Source of the DNA: Pelobacter sp. UBA6093
GTDB lineage: Bacteria; Desulfobacterota; Desulfuromonadia; Desulfuromonadales; Syntrophotaleaceae
DNA length: 26,575 bases
Direction of reading: 5' to 3'
NCBI GenBank assembly: GCA_002435955.1
Contig: DIWZ01000041.1
Coordinates: 120,825 to 147,399, forward strand
In this document: positions 7,605 through 15,434 of the stretch, in pieces
Position numbering within the stretch: position 1 is the stretch's first letter
Layout: every line of letters begins with the position of its first letter
The notes under the pieces: generated by a model
Told to the model about the DNA's origin: nothing
Databases searched by the model: none
What the model saw: the letters and a program-made list of their open reading frames with translations, nothing else
Program-made: the position numbers and the translations under genes

Positions 7605-8561
7605 TTAGACCCCAGAATACTTCTTATAAAAAGATGATTTTTCGTCCTTTGCGCCACAATATTGTCCAAGTGAGCTAGCCACACACAGAGGGACACATTT
7701 ACCTAGAAGAAAAAATTTTTTCAACAAAGTTTCGTTGCACCTGATGGCAAACAACCAATCTTTTTTGATTGAATTTAAAATAGATAAAAATACATATTTT
7801 TTTGAAGGGATCGTCTGAATCTTAAACAATTCATAAAGCTTCCTATGACACATATAGGTCCTTTTGTATTCATACAAAATAGACCTATCGTGTGAATGAA
7901 TTACAGACGCCTTTGATTGATAAGCAATTTTCCACCCTGCCTCCAAAGCCCTCTTACTCCAATCTATGTCTTCTCCGAAATCGTTCGCAAATAACGGTAT
8001 TTGTTCCCAAACACTCCTGCGAATTGCAGAACATACATTGTCAAAATTACAGAACAAATACTGGTCTATCGGCTTCATACTTCTATATTCTGCGAAGTTG
8101 ACTATTTGCCTAACTTCAGACTCTTCCCTTCCAGTTAACCAGTTATTTAAAGTTCTTTTTGTGAATATATCTGCGTCTTTCCGGGGTAGTTGTCGTGCAT
8201 ATGAACCTGCTACATCATGGTCTTCAAAAGCAGAGACAAGATTATGAATTAAATATTCGTTAGCTGGTACAGCGTCCTGAGTCATCAACACAACAATATC
8301 CCCTGACGAAATTTCAATTCCTCGATTGCGGGTTTTCCCATGATTAAACGTATCAGGAGGTACCGAAACAACTGTTGCCCCATGGTTCTTTGCGAAGTTA
8401 AATGTACCATCATCTGACCCTGAGTCGATCACGACAACTTCTATAGAACCAGAGAATTTTTGTTCCTTGATACCAAGGAGAACCTTTTGAAACAAAAGTC
8501 CACCATTTTTTGTCGGAATCACAATTGATACTTTTTTTTCCATTAAATTACCCAACGGCAT
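7605..8561 (-). CDS. Glycosyltransferase family 2 (rhamnosyltransferase-like)
   Basis: A 318-residue GT-A enzyme. VSIVIPTKNGG (11-21) starts the fold, IDSGSDDG is at 45-52, FNHGKTRNRG at 72-81, TQDA (metal-binding region) at 94-97 and GEDIDWSKRALEAGW near 200-214. The FNHG/TRN.G pattern is common in proteins annotated as O-antigen rhamnosyltransferases, which agrees with the dTDP-rhamnose genes upstream. The start is uncertain: ATG 8561 and ATG 8543 (MEKKVSIV) are both in frame and neither has a clear Shine-Dalgarno sequence; the second gives the more typical N-terminus. It ends 3 nt before the next GT4, so the two are co-transcribed. Long A/T runs give a GC content far below that of the flanking core genes. 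Confidence 0.88.
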   Translation of the reverse strand: MPLGNLMEKKVSIVIPTKNGGLLFQKVLLGIKEQKFSGSIEVVVIDSGSDDGTFNFAKNHGATVVSVPPDTFNHGKTRNRGIEISSGDIVVLMTQDAVPANEYLIHNLVSAFEDHDVAGSYARQLPRKDADIFTKRTLNNWLTGREESEVRQIVNFAEYRSMKPIDQYLFCNFDNVCSAIRRSVWEQIPLFANDFGEDIDWSKRALEAGWKIAYQSKASVIHSHDRSILYEYKRTYMCHRKLYELFKIQTIPSKKYVFLSILNSIKKDWLFAIRCNETLLKKFFLLGKCVPLCVASSLGQYCGAKDEKSSFYKKYSGV

Positions 8562-8956
8562 TGGAATAGATAGTTTATATTTTTTTTATTACCACTATGT
8601 ATGCCTACTTTTATGTTGGAATTGGTATTCATAGAAAACCCAACATGCATAAAGCAAGCATCCCCCGGCAAAGCCGGAGCTTCAAATTTCTGAGGTCGCC
8701 CTGCAAAGCTGAGGGGATTCCCTGTTGTACTAACGTGGTCATTAGGCTCGCCATGGAGGGCTGAATAATTGAACACAAAAGTGCTTTGGCAAACCCCTAA
8801 CGAGATATTCTTCGTTAAGTAACCCATGACACGTGCCGGCTATACCTGACCAAGCTCTATGAGCTCTTATACGGACATAATGCCTTAATCGCAACTTCGT
8901 TACAAAGACATTTAGCTATGATGGCGAGCAGCCCCTGTCAAACCACACTCTTTGGC
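8562..8956. other. 395-bp gap with a GC-rich, unrecognised scar
   Basis: No convincing gene. A 94-codon minus-strand frame (8543-8827) overlaps the GT2 start and resembles nothing I know. Bases 8641-8760 are about 55% GC by hand count, inside a block that runs near 35-40%. They carry a small hairpin (CCGGC, AAA, GCCGG at 8665-8677) with no T-tract. It looks like an old insertion or recombination scar, but no ends can be defined. Confidence 0.4.
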
Positions 8957-11398
8957 TTAACGCGTTACGCCAGGAACATTAGTAACCATCGTTCGATACC
9001 CGGCGTTTTCAGTGACAAATGGCAACAATCTCTCAATTGCATGCAACATACTTCCATCATAGGGTAATGGCTCCGATGGATAATCCTCCCAAACAAAGTC
9101 AAGTTCGATAAGTTTTCTAATGGCCTCGGTTCTAGCCCAGAACATCGTCCCAACTGGAAAATTGAAGTGCCCTTTTGACAAATCATGAATCCCCATCCTC
9201 TTAGCCAAAGGCAGGGCATATTGGTAGTTTTTGGCCCACCCCAACGCGTTGGGGTCATCTGGAAACACTAAGCCTACAGATGGATCTTCCGACATTTTAT
9301 TCAAAATAATGTCTGCCATACAATGGTGCCCGCCAAGGAGATTATCTAACAAGAACAAAAACCAAGATCTCCCAACAGAGAGATCACTCCAATCGGCAGT
9401 TTTTTTAGTATGCATATGTCCTATCACATCATAATTATCAACCAACCCTTTGCCAAAGGATGTCAATAGAGGACCGATGTCCCTTCCCCTATTGGGGACA
9501 ATCTGGATATCGGCGACTTTACCCAAATATGCATCCAGAACTGGTTGAACCTGAGACAAAACTGATTGGGATGCGAAGCTAATCAACAAATCTGGATTTA
9601 CGGAGTTTTTATTTAATCGATCGATGATTTCCTTAGCAAGATCGGGATAAAAAATATGCAGGTGCATAGCGACTCGCTCAGGGGATGACGCCTTCTTCCT
9701 GCTGATTGTTGGAGTAATCACATCCCATAACCAAGGCCCAGCAGGCTCTCCTGCTCGGAGGTAGTCAGCAAAAGGGTCAGCCTCAGCTGTAGAACTTTTC
9801 TGGTGATCCTGGTATACACCAGGATGAAAACCGGGGAAAGGCTTCCTCATGCTGATACCACTAGCCCAAGAACGCACAAAGCGTTGCGAAGCGTGATCTT
9901 CTGATTGAGTACTTAATTGTGGAGACAAATAATAATCAGGACATAGCTTATTGGAACCACCGACTAGAAGACCGTCATCCTTTTCTTGTTTTGAAGCTTT
10001 CGCAACTCCGATAGCCACCCGTTCCAATTTATCGACATAAGCAGTCATGTCGAATAAATCCAGTGAAGCCCTTTTAAGCAAGCTACCTATTCTCAAACGT
10101 TTATCTGCCGCCTTGATGAGGCCCAACACCTTTCCCGCAAGATCTCCAGTGTCGAGATAGGCGGCCACACACTCATCAGAAAGGTCTAGTTGATGTAATA
10201 TATCAGCGATTCCAGTAGTTTTATCAAAACAGACAACAGGTAAGCCATGGTACATTGCGTCGATCGCAACATTCGGCAAAGGATCGAGGCGGGAGCTCAA
10301 CAACAAGATATCGGCGCGCTTGTACAGGGTGTCTAAATCGGAAACTTCATCAAGAAATGTAAACATACCCGAAATCCCTGAGCGACAAACCTGATCCTGT
10401 AAATACACAGAGTATCCTAGATCATTATCGGGATCATAACCCTTTCCGACCCAGATAAAGTGACAGGGTATATCGTCAATTAAATTGTTTACCTGGGCGG
10501 CACAATCAATAAAAAGGTCAACACCCTTTCGAAAATTTACAGTTCCGGCACCCAAGATGATGACAGGACCCTCCGAACAGCTATCTTGAGAGAAAGATCT
10601 CGTTATCAAATCGGTTTCATTTGCAACAGGTGTCGCCCCTATGAACTGCGTTGGAAGCAAACAACGGCCCTGAGGAATTATAATAGGTTTTCTGGCAGCT
10701 AGGTCAGGACATACATCAACAGCACTCTCTCTAACAACCTGAGCAGAAAAAACAGTTTCCCCACTCCAGAAAAAGACTTCGTTAAAAGCATTCCGAGGGC
10801 GTGTAGATGAGGCAAATTCATGAATTAGAGTAACACTTGGCACATAATTAAGAGCCAGAGGCTGAAGAATTAAACGAGATTCGACACTATTAACAATGGC
10901 GAATTTTACATTTACAAGCTGCAACAGTTGATCAATCAAAATATACTGTAATTTTAAATTATCGGCATGCGAAAACAAATCAACCAAGACATGTGAATGT
11001 CTCTTAAATTCATCGACAAGATCACCCTTTCCCAACAACACAGTTACAACATTATACTTTTTTTTCAATTCATGGATAATATTCAAACTTAAAATAGGGG
11101 CTCCGGTCCTCGAAGCTTCATGACTAACGACCAAGACAGTATCTAGGGCTGGGTCTAGAGTGGCAAAGTCCCCTGAATATTGTAATTTTGGCGGAGCGCC
11201 AATACGGCCCTCACTGATTCCATGAATTATAAAATGCTTGTAAGGATTAATATTTACAAGATCCGGGTACATCTTGAGGTAAAATTCAGAGTCAAAATCG
11301 ACAGCGAACTTTTTCGGAAGAAAATTTAGCTTTATAAACATTGATTTGCATTTATAAAGAAAATAATCAATAACCTTATTAGTGGACATACGCACCAT
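8957..11398 (-). CDS. GT4 glycosyltransferase fused to RgpF-like (rhamnan synthesis F) domain
   Basis: An 813-residue protein in three parts. Residues 34-70 (VDFDSEFYLKMYPDL, then HFIIHGISEGRIG) match a short module often found in front of polysaccharide transferases. Residues 87-470 form a GT4 GT-B domain (VVSHEASRTGAP 90-101, GAGTVNFRKG, WVGKG, the SSRLDPLPNVAIDAMYHGLPVV donor block). The C-terminal part, about 575-813, is a rhamnan-synthesis-F domain (HLHIFYPDL, NRGRDIGPLL, GHMHTKKT, FPVGTMFWAR). RgpF-type proteins add rhamnose in rhamnose-rich polysaccharides, so this protein may make two linkages, one of them rhamnosyl. The donor block has DPLPNVAID where E-x7-E is usual. Start ATG 11398 or 11389 cannot be settled. 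It sits 99 nt after the methyltransferase gene. Confidence 0.9.
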   Translation of the reverse strand: MVRMSTNKVIDYFLYKCKSMFIKLNFLPKKFAVDFDSEFYLKMYPDLVNINPYKHFIIHGISEGRIGAPPKLQYSGDFATLDPALDTVLVVSHEASRTGAPILSLNIIHELKKKYNVVTVLLGKGDLVDEFKRHSHVLVDLFSHADNLKLQYILIDQLLQLVNVKFAIVNSVESRLILQPLALNYVPSVTLIHEFASSTRPRNAFNEVFFWSGETVFSAQVVRESAVDVCPDLAARKPIIIPQGRCLLPTQFIGATPVANETDLITRSFSQDSCSEGPVIILGAGTVNFRKGVDLFIDCAAQVNNLIDDIPCHFIWVGKGYDPDNDLGYSVYLQDQVCRSGISGMFTFLDEVSDLDTLYKRADILLLSSRLDPLPNVAIDAMYHGLPVVCFDKTTGIADILHQLDLSDECVAAYLDTGDLAGKVLGLIKAADKRLRIGSLLKRASLDLFDMTAYVDKLERVAIGVAKASKQEKDDGLLVGGSNKLCPDYYLSPQLSTQSEDHASQRFVRSWASGISMRKPFPGFHPGVYQDHQKSSTAEADPFADYLRAGEPAGPWLWDVITPTISRKKASSPERVAMHLHIFYPDLAKEIIDRLNKNSVNPDLLISFASQSVLSQVQPVLDAYLGKVADIQIVPNRGRDIGPLLTSFGKGLVDNYDVIGHMHTKKTADWSDLSVGRSWFLFLLDNLLGGHHCMADIILNKMSEDPSVGLVFPDDPNALGWAKNYQYALPLAKRMGIHDLSKGHFNFPVGTMFWARTEAIRKLIELDFVWEDYPSEPLPYDGSMLHAIERLLPFVTENAGYRTMVTNVPGVTR

Positions 11399-11497
11399 TA
11401 TTAACTTGATAATAACATTTAAATTTGAACCATTAAAAGCCTGAGCACCAAAAAATACACACTATCTACAGTTGGTGGCAAAACCGCCTTTCTTATT

Positions 11498-12400
11498 CTA
11501 CTTCAAGCCTCTTTTATTTATTATCCTGAAGAAGGTTAATATTCTCCACAAAAATGAACCTTGAATCTCCATCAATTCCAGATTACGTTCGTGGAGCAAC
11601 CGGTCCTTCTCCATAAATTCCAGGTTACGTTCGTGGAGCAGTCTGTCCTTCTCCATCAATTCCAGGTTACGTTCGTGGAGCAGTCGATCCTTCTCTAAAT
11701 TTTGAAACCTCTCAGAGTGGCACCCTCCAAGAAAGGAAAAATATTGGATTAACTCTTCTCTTTCCGTTTTATCTACTTCGAACCATCGAAGTATTCTTTC
11801 TGGAGGCGAATCATCAAGTTGCATAACTCCCAATCCATTTGAATGCTTAAACTCAAAATTCAAACGATATTGTGACTGAATCTCTTCCCAAAACTTCCAG
11901 ACCCCAAAATCTTGTCCATGAACATTGGTGTCATGAAATAATACGATAGCTCCAGGTGCTAATTTCGGTAACCAAGTTTCAAAGTCGTGTTTTACAGCTT
12001 CATATGAATGCAATCCATCTATATGCAACAGATCAATAGACCTTTCGCCAAAATGAACAGTAGCTTCATTGAAAGTCATTCGCAACAGATGAGAAAATTC
12101 AGAATAATTCTCATCATTGTGGCTATTGACCTGCTGGAAAACCTCATCGCCATAATACCCGGCATGTTCATCACCCTGCCAAGTATCTACGGCATAGCAG
12201 CAAGTCGGCAGATTGGCTTTCTGTACTGCTTGACAAAATGAAAAATATGAATTCCCGGTATGGGTGCCGAGTTCTACAATAATCTGGGGTGAAGTCTCTT
12301 TGACCAACCAAGCCGCAAATGGTAAATGCCCCACCCAACCTCCTGGGAACTGAAGAGAATTAGGTACAAATGTTGCGGCTGATATCAAATTACGATTCAT
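11498..12400 (-). CDS. SAM-dependent methyltransferase with repeated C-terminal helix
   Basis: 300 residues. The class I methyltransferase core has the SAM loop VELGTHTGNSYFS at 42-54, the acidic VDTWQGDEHAG at 71-81, LLHIDGLHSYE at 124-134 and LFHDTNV at 154-160. This resembles the Methyltransf_24 / CmcI-like group. Residues 236-277 are three near-perfect 14-residue repeats (EKDRLLHERNLELM), a charged, leucine-rich helix. A hydrophobic-basic tail follows (SFLWRILTFFRIINKRG, 282-298), possibly membrane-associating. The start at 12400 has AAGGA 7 nt upstream; ATG 12424 lacks a site. It is the first gene after wzm-wzt. A role as chain-end methylase is inferred, by analogy with O-antigen capping methyltransferases in ABC-dependent systems; sugar-precursor methylation is an alternative. 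Confidence 0.86.
   Translation of the reverse strand: MNRNLISAATFVPNSLQFPGGWVGHLPFAAWLVKETSPQIIVELGTHTGNSYFSFCQAVQKANLPTCCYAVDTWQGDEHAGYYGDEVFQQVNSHNDENYSEFSHLLRMTFNEATVHFGERSIDLLHIDGLHSYEAVKHDFETWLPKLAPGAIVLFHDTNVHGQDFGVWKFWEEIQSQYRLNFEFKHSNGLGVMQLDDSPPERILRWFEVDKTEREELIQYFSFLGGCHSERFQNLEKDRLLHERNLELMEKDRLLHERNLEFMEKDRLLHERNLELMEIQGSFLWRILTFFRIINKRGLK
11570..11695. repeat. Three 42-bp in-frame tandem repeats
   Basis: Units at 11570-11611, 11612-11653 and 11654-11695 differ at only a handful of bases each. Each encodes EKDRLLHERNLELM, with one L-to-F change in the middle copy. DNA identity is higher than protein constraint alone would need, which points to recent duplication. A copy-number change would keep the frame and lengthen or shorten the helix by 14 residues. 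Confidence 0.93.
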
Positions 12401-12739
12401 TTCAAAATCCTTAACTAAGATCATTAAACGCTTACAAAGGGCCTATTTGTTGAATAAATCGGGGAAAATTCCTTTATTTACAGTTTGGCATGATATGTCT
12501 GACCTATTTATTCCACAATATCGTCATTTATATTTACGGATCTATCCACGAAAAAAGTGAATTCAACGCAAATCCTGGTTATCAGAGCATATAAGGCGCC
12601 TGATAGATGCGTTCAGAAAAAACAGATCCTATGCTCGCAACCCGCTTGAAAAGTGGGTTATGGGGAGCATAACAGGCCTCAACCTTTGTTGGGTGGATAG
12701 ATCCGTATATTTACAACATGAGAGGCGCCCACCCTTCAG
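12401..12739. other. Gap between wzt and the methyltransferase gene
   Basis: 339 bp with no gene I can support. It is AT-rich, with one 9-bp imperfect hairpin (AACCCGCTT at 12639-12647, loop GAA, AAGTGGGTT at 12651-12659, one G-T type mismatch) that lacks a T-run on either side. A promoter for the AT-rich block could be here, but no convincing -35/-10 pair was found. Confidence 0.4.
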
Positions 12740-14068
12740 TCATTTAACTCTCATAGTGATTTCGGTCATTGGAATACCGATTAAGCCAAGACAAACGCTA
12801 CTCGAGTGCACTCTAAACATTAGTGCATCATTAATCCAATGATGTTGGATATGGTCTTGCTGTGTTCCTTCAGCAATAGCGACAGTAATGCTGTAGTCAC
12901 CTACAGGCATAATAGGCATACGGAAGGAGAATCGTCCTTCTAACATCTGTCCTAGATTGACAGAGACAGGCCTATTTGCATAGCTAAGAAAGGTATTGTC
13001 AACAAATACATCCTGCCCTAAACGATCCTTGACTATAAACCCAAGGATAGGACTAGTTAGATTTTCTTTGACCTGACACTGAATAACCAAGGTAACCTCT
13101 TCTCCGCCGACGACCCAAGACAGCGGCTGTCCCTCGCTGTCAAGCATTGCAACCGTCTCGATACTGGCCCCGCCCTTTCCGAAGCAGAGCCCGTCCTCCT
13201 TGAATTTGAACAGTTCGATATCGTTACGTAGCGATGTCTGGTTGATAAAGTCAAGGCGCATATCCCTCGGCTCGACATTCAAATTCGTCACAGACTCCTT
13301 GAACGAAGAGGCTTCAACTTTGCTAGTTCCCTGCTGCGCTTCATAAAGATCAGCCAGATAGGCCTCGGTAACGTCTTTGGGATGACCGTCTTGGCGGACA
13401 CCCCCATCGCGCAACCAGATCGCCCGATCACACAGGTTTAGCACAGCACCAACATCGTGACTGACAAACACCAGGGTTCCATGCTCGATGAATTTTCGCA
13501 GAAAACGCATGCACTTCTGCACGAAGAACGCATCCCCAACGGATAGGGCTTCATCGACGATGATGACGTCCGCCTCCATATGCGCAATGACGGCGAATGC
13601 CAGGCGAACGTACATGCCGCTGGAATAGGTTTTCACCGGCTGATGGACAAACTCGCCGATATCCGCAAAAGCAAGGATATCGGCGAGTTTGTCATCCATC
13701 TCTTCCCGCGACGCTCCCAAAATGGTGCCGTTGAAGTAAACGTTTTCGACCCCGGTCAGTTCAGGGTTGAAACCCGCCCCAAGTTCGAGCAGGGCCAGCA
13801 CCTTGCCACTGGTCAAAACCTGCCCGGCGGTCGGCGTCAGCACGCCGGTAAGAATTTTCAGTAACGTAGACTTTCCAGCACCGTTTCGGCCAATGATGCC
13901 GACCGTTTCGCCTTTTGCAATTTCAAAGTTGATATTATTCAACGCGTAGAAATCCTGGTGGTATTTCTTGCGGAACGGATGCAGGGCCTCCTTTAAGCGA
14001 TCGACAGGATCCTCATACAGCCGGTAAATCTTGGTCAGATTTTCAATTTTTACAGCGACATCATTCAT
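12740..14068 (-). CDS. wzt: O-antigen ABC exporter ATP-binding protein with carbohydrate-binding tail (Wzt)
   Basis: 442 residues. The ATPase domain powers export of the lipid-linked O-polysaccharide across the inner membrane: Walker A GRNGAGKST (60-68), signature YSSGMYVRLAFA (148-159), Walker B DVIIVDEALSVGDA (167-180), switch histidine H204. The length beyond about 250 residues and the beta-rich end (VEGRFSFRMPI-like strands, HHWINDALMF near 415-424) mark the Wzt C-terminal domain. In characterised systems this domain recognises the modified end of the O-chain. ATG 14068 directly abuts the wzm stop (TAGATG). Base composition changes inside the gene: about 58% GC or more in the sampled ATPase region and near residue 320, but about 38-45% in the last 340 bp, implying that the specificity end was exchanged. 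Confidence 0.95.
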   Translation of the reverse strand: MNDVAVKIENLTKIYRLYEDPVDRLKEALHPFRKKYHQDFYALNNINFEIAKGETVGIIGRNGAGKSTLLKILTGVLTPTAGQVLTSGKVLALLELGAGFNPELTGVENVYFNGTILGASREEMDDKLADILAFADIGEFVHQPVKTYSSGMYVRLAFAVIAHMEADVIIVDEALSVGDAFFVQKCMRFLRKFIEHGTLVFVSHDVGAVLNLCDRAIWLRDGGVRQDGHPKDVTEAYLADLYEAQQGTSKVEASSFKESVTNLNVEPRDMRLDFINQTSLRNDIELFKFKEDGLCFGKGGASIETVAMLDSEGQPLSWVVGGEEVTLVIQCQVKENLTSPILGFIVKDRLGQDVFVDNTFLSYANRPVSVNLGQMLEGRFSFRMPIMPVGDYSITVAIAEGTQQDHIQHHWINDALMFRVHSSSVCLGLIGIPMTEITMRVK

Positions 14069-14872
14069 CTAAAGCACATCCGCAAAGTGGGGGCGCAACC
14101 GGTTGAAGACAATCGCTCCCCCGACAAAGACAACGGCGGCGACTCCCCAGTAGTAAAGCGTGTAAACCGGGTACTCCCAGAACCACGTCTCGTTGATAAA
14201 ACAGTCTCGATACCCTTGGACCAGGTAATAGACAGGATTCAGCTTGATGAAAAAATGGTATCTCTGGGGAACCATGCCGACCCCCCAAAAGATCGGCGTC
14301 AGCCAAAAACCGAACTGCAGGCACATGGCAACGACCTGCCCGACATCCTTGAGAAAGATAATCATGGCAGAGGTCAGCCATGAAACCCCGAGTAACAGGA
14401 CAGTCATGGCGAAACAGTAGTATGCCACCTGCAGGTTGTAGAGGGTTGGTCGGTAGCCGTAGGCTATGAAAAAAGAAAAGATCACCACCACGAAAAACAG
14501 ATGAATGACCAGCGCCGACAACAGCTTCACGATCGGCAACATGCTAACCCGGAACACCACTTTTTTCACCAGATAGCTGTTTTCAACAATGCAGTTGGAG
14601 GCACTGGAGACGGTGTCGGCGATAAAAAACCACGGGATGATGCCGGTGATCAGCCAGAGAATGAAGGGGACATCGCTGATCGGAGCGGACTTGAAGCCGA
14701 CCTCAAAGACGAACCAGAAGATCAGGATGGTGACAGTCGGCTGAATAAACGCCCACAGCAATCCAAGGTACGAACCCAGATAGCGGGTTTTGAAATCACG
14801 CGCTGTTAACTGCAGGACTATCGACCGACTGCGATATAGCGCCAATAAGAATTTTAAAAACCGCTTAAACAT
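14069..14872 (-). CDS. wzm: O-antigen ABC exporter permease (Wzm)
   Basis: A 267-residue ABC-2 type permease. The family forms the membrane channel through which Wzt drives the undecaprenyl-linked O-chain. Seen: an amphipathic N-terminus (MFKRFLKFLLALYRSRSIV), the conserved LTARDFKTRYLGSYLGLLW segment, about six hydrophobic spans, and the NPVYYLVQGYRD motif near the end. ATG 14872 was chosen because it gives family length and begins 13 nt after the rfbC stop. ATG 14926 is also in frame but would overlap rfbC by 41 nt and add 18 atypical residues. Neither has a strong ribosome site. Directly followed by wzt with no spacer. Confidence 0.93.
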   Translation of the reverse strand: MFKRFLKFLLALYRSRSIVLQLTARDFKTRYLGSYLGLLWAFIQPTVTILIFWFVFEVGFKSAPISDVPFILWLITGIIPWFFIADTVSSASNCIVENSYLVKKVVFRVSMLPIVKLLSALVIHLFFVVVIFSFFIAYGYRPTLYNLQVAYYCFAMTVLLLGVSWLTSAMIIFLKDVGQVVAMCLQFGFWLTPIFWGVGMVPQRYHFFIKLNPVYYLVQGYRDCFINETWFWEYPVYTLYYWGVAAVVFVGGAIVFNRLRPHFADVL

Positions 14873-14885
14873 AGCTTCGTGAAAT

Positions 14886-15434
14886 TCAATCAAAATATTT
14901 GGCATCTGGAAATCGATTAGCCTCAATATCTTTGGGCGACAAAGCGGGAATCGTCTCTCCGGGCCAACTAATTGCTAGCTGAGAATCATCCCAACGGATA
15001 CACCTCTCATGGTCGGGCGAATAATAATTTGTCGTTTTATACAAAAAATCGGCTACTTCACTTAAAACCTTGAAACCATGTGCAAACCCCTCGGGGATCC
15101 AGAGTTGCCGCTTGTTCTCAGCGGACAGGTGTACTCCCACCCATTTACCGAAAGTAGCAGAGCTTGTACGAAGATCGACAGCGACATCGAAAACTTCGCC
15201 ACTTACGCAGCGAACCAGTTTACCTTGGGTCGCGGGAGGAAGCTGATAATGCAGCCCCCGCAGGACACCTTTAACCGAGCGTGAATGGTTGTCTTGAACA
15301 AAGTCTCGCTTGAGGCCCGTCGCCTCTTCCCAAGCCCGCTGGTTGAAGCTTTCAAAGAAAAAGCCCCTCTCATCACCGAAGACTTTCGGTTCGATAATCA
15401 GGACCTCGGGGATCTCTGTGTTGATCACCTTCAT
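14886..15434 (-). CDS. rfbC: dTDP-4-dehydrorhamnose 3,5-epimerase (RfbC/RmlC)
   Basis: A 182-residue cupin of normal length, third enzyme of dTDP-L-rhamnose synthesis. It inverts C3 and C5 of dTDP-4-keto-6-deoxyglucose. Seen: DERGFFFESFN (21-31), the catalytic histidine in GVLRGLHYQ (H62), GKLVRCVSGEVFDVAVDLR (71-89), IPEGFAHGF and the late tyrosine region NYYSPDHE. Its ATG overlaps the rfbA stop by 4 nt (ATGA), so translation is coupled. Cytosolic. Confidence 0.96.
   Translation of the reverse strand: MKVINTEIPEVLIIEPKVFGDERGFFFESFNQRAWEEATGLKRDFVQDNHSRSVKGVLRGLHYQLPPATQGKLVRCVSGEVFDVAVDLRTSSATFGKWVGVHLSAENKRQLWIPEGFAHGFKVLSEVADFLYKTTNYYSPDHERCIRWDDSQLAISWPGETIPALSPKDIEANRFPDAKYFD

Noticed and set aside
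8543..8827. 94-codon minus-strand frame before the GT2
   Set aside because: Overlaps the GT2 start in another phase, has no family resemblance and covers the GC-rich scar.
12639..12659. 9-bp hairpin downstream of wzt as a terminator
   Set aside because: The hairpin lies between wzt and the methyltransferase gene but has no T-run on either strand, so a rho-independent terminator is not supported.
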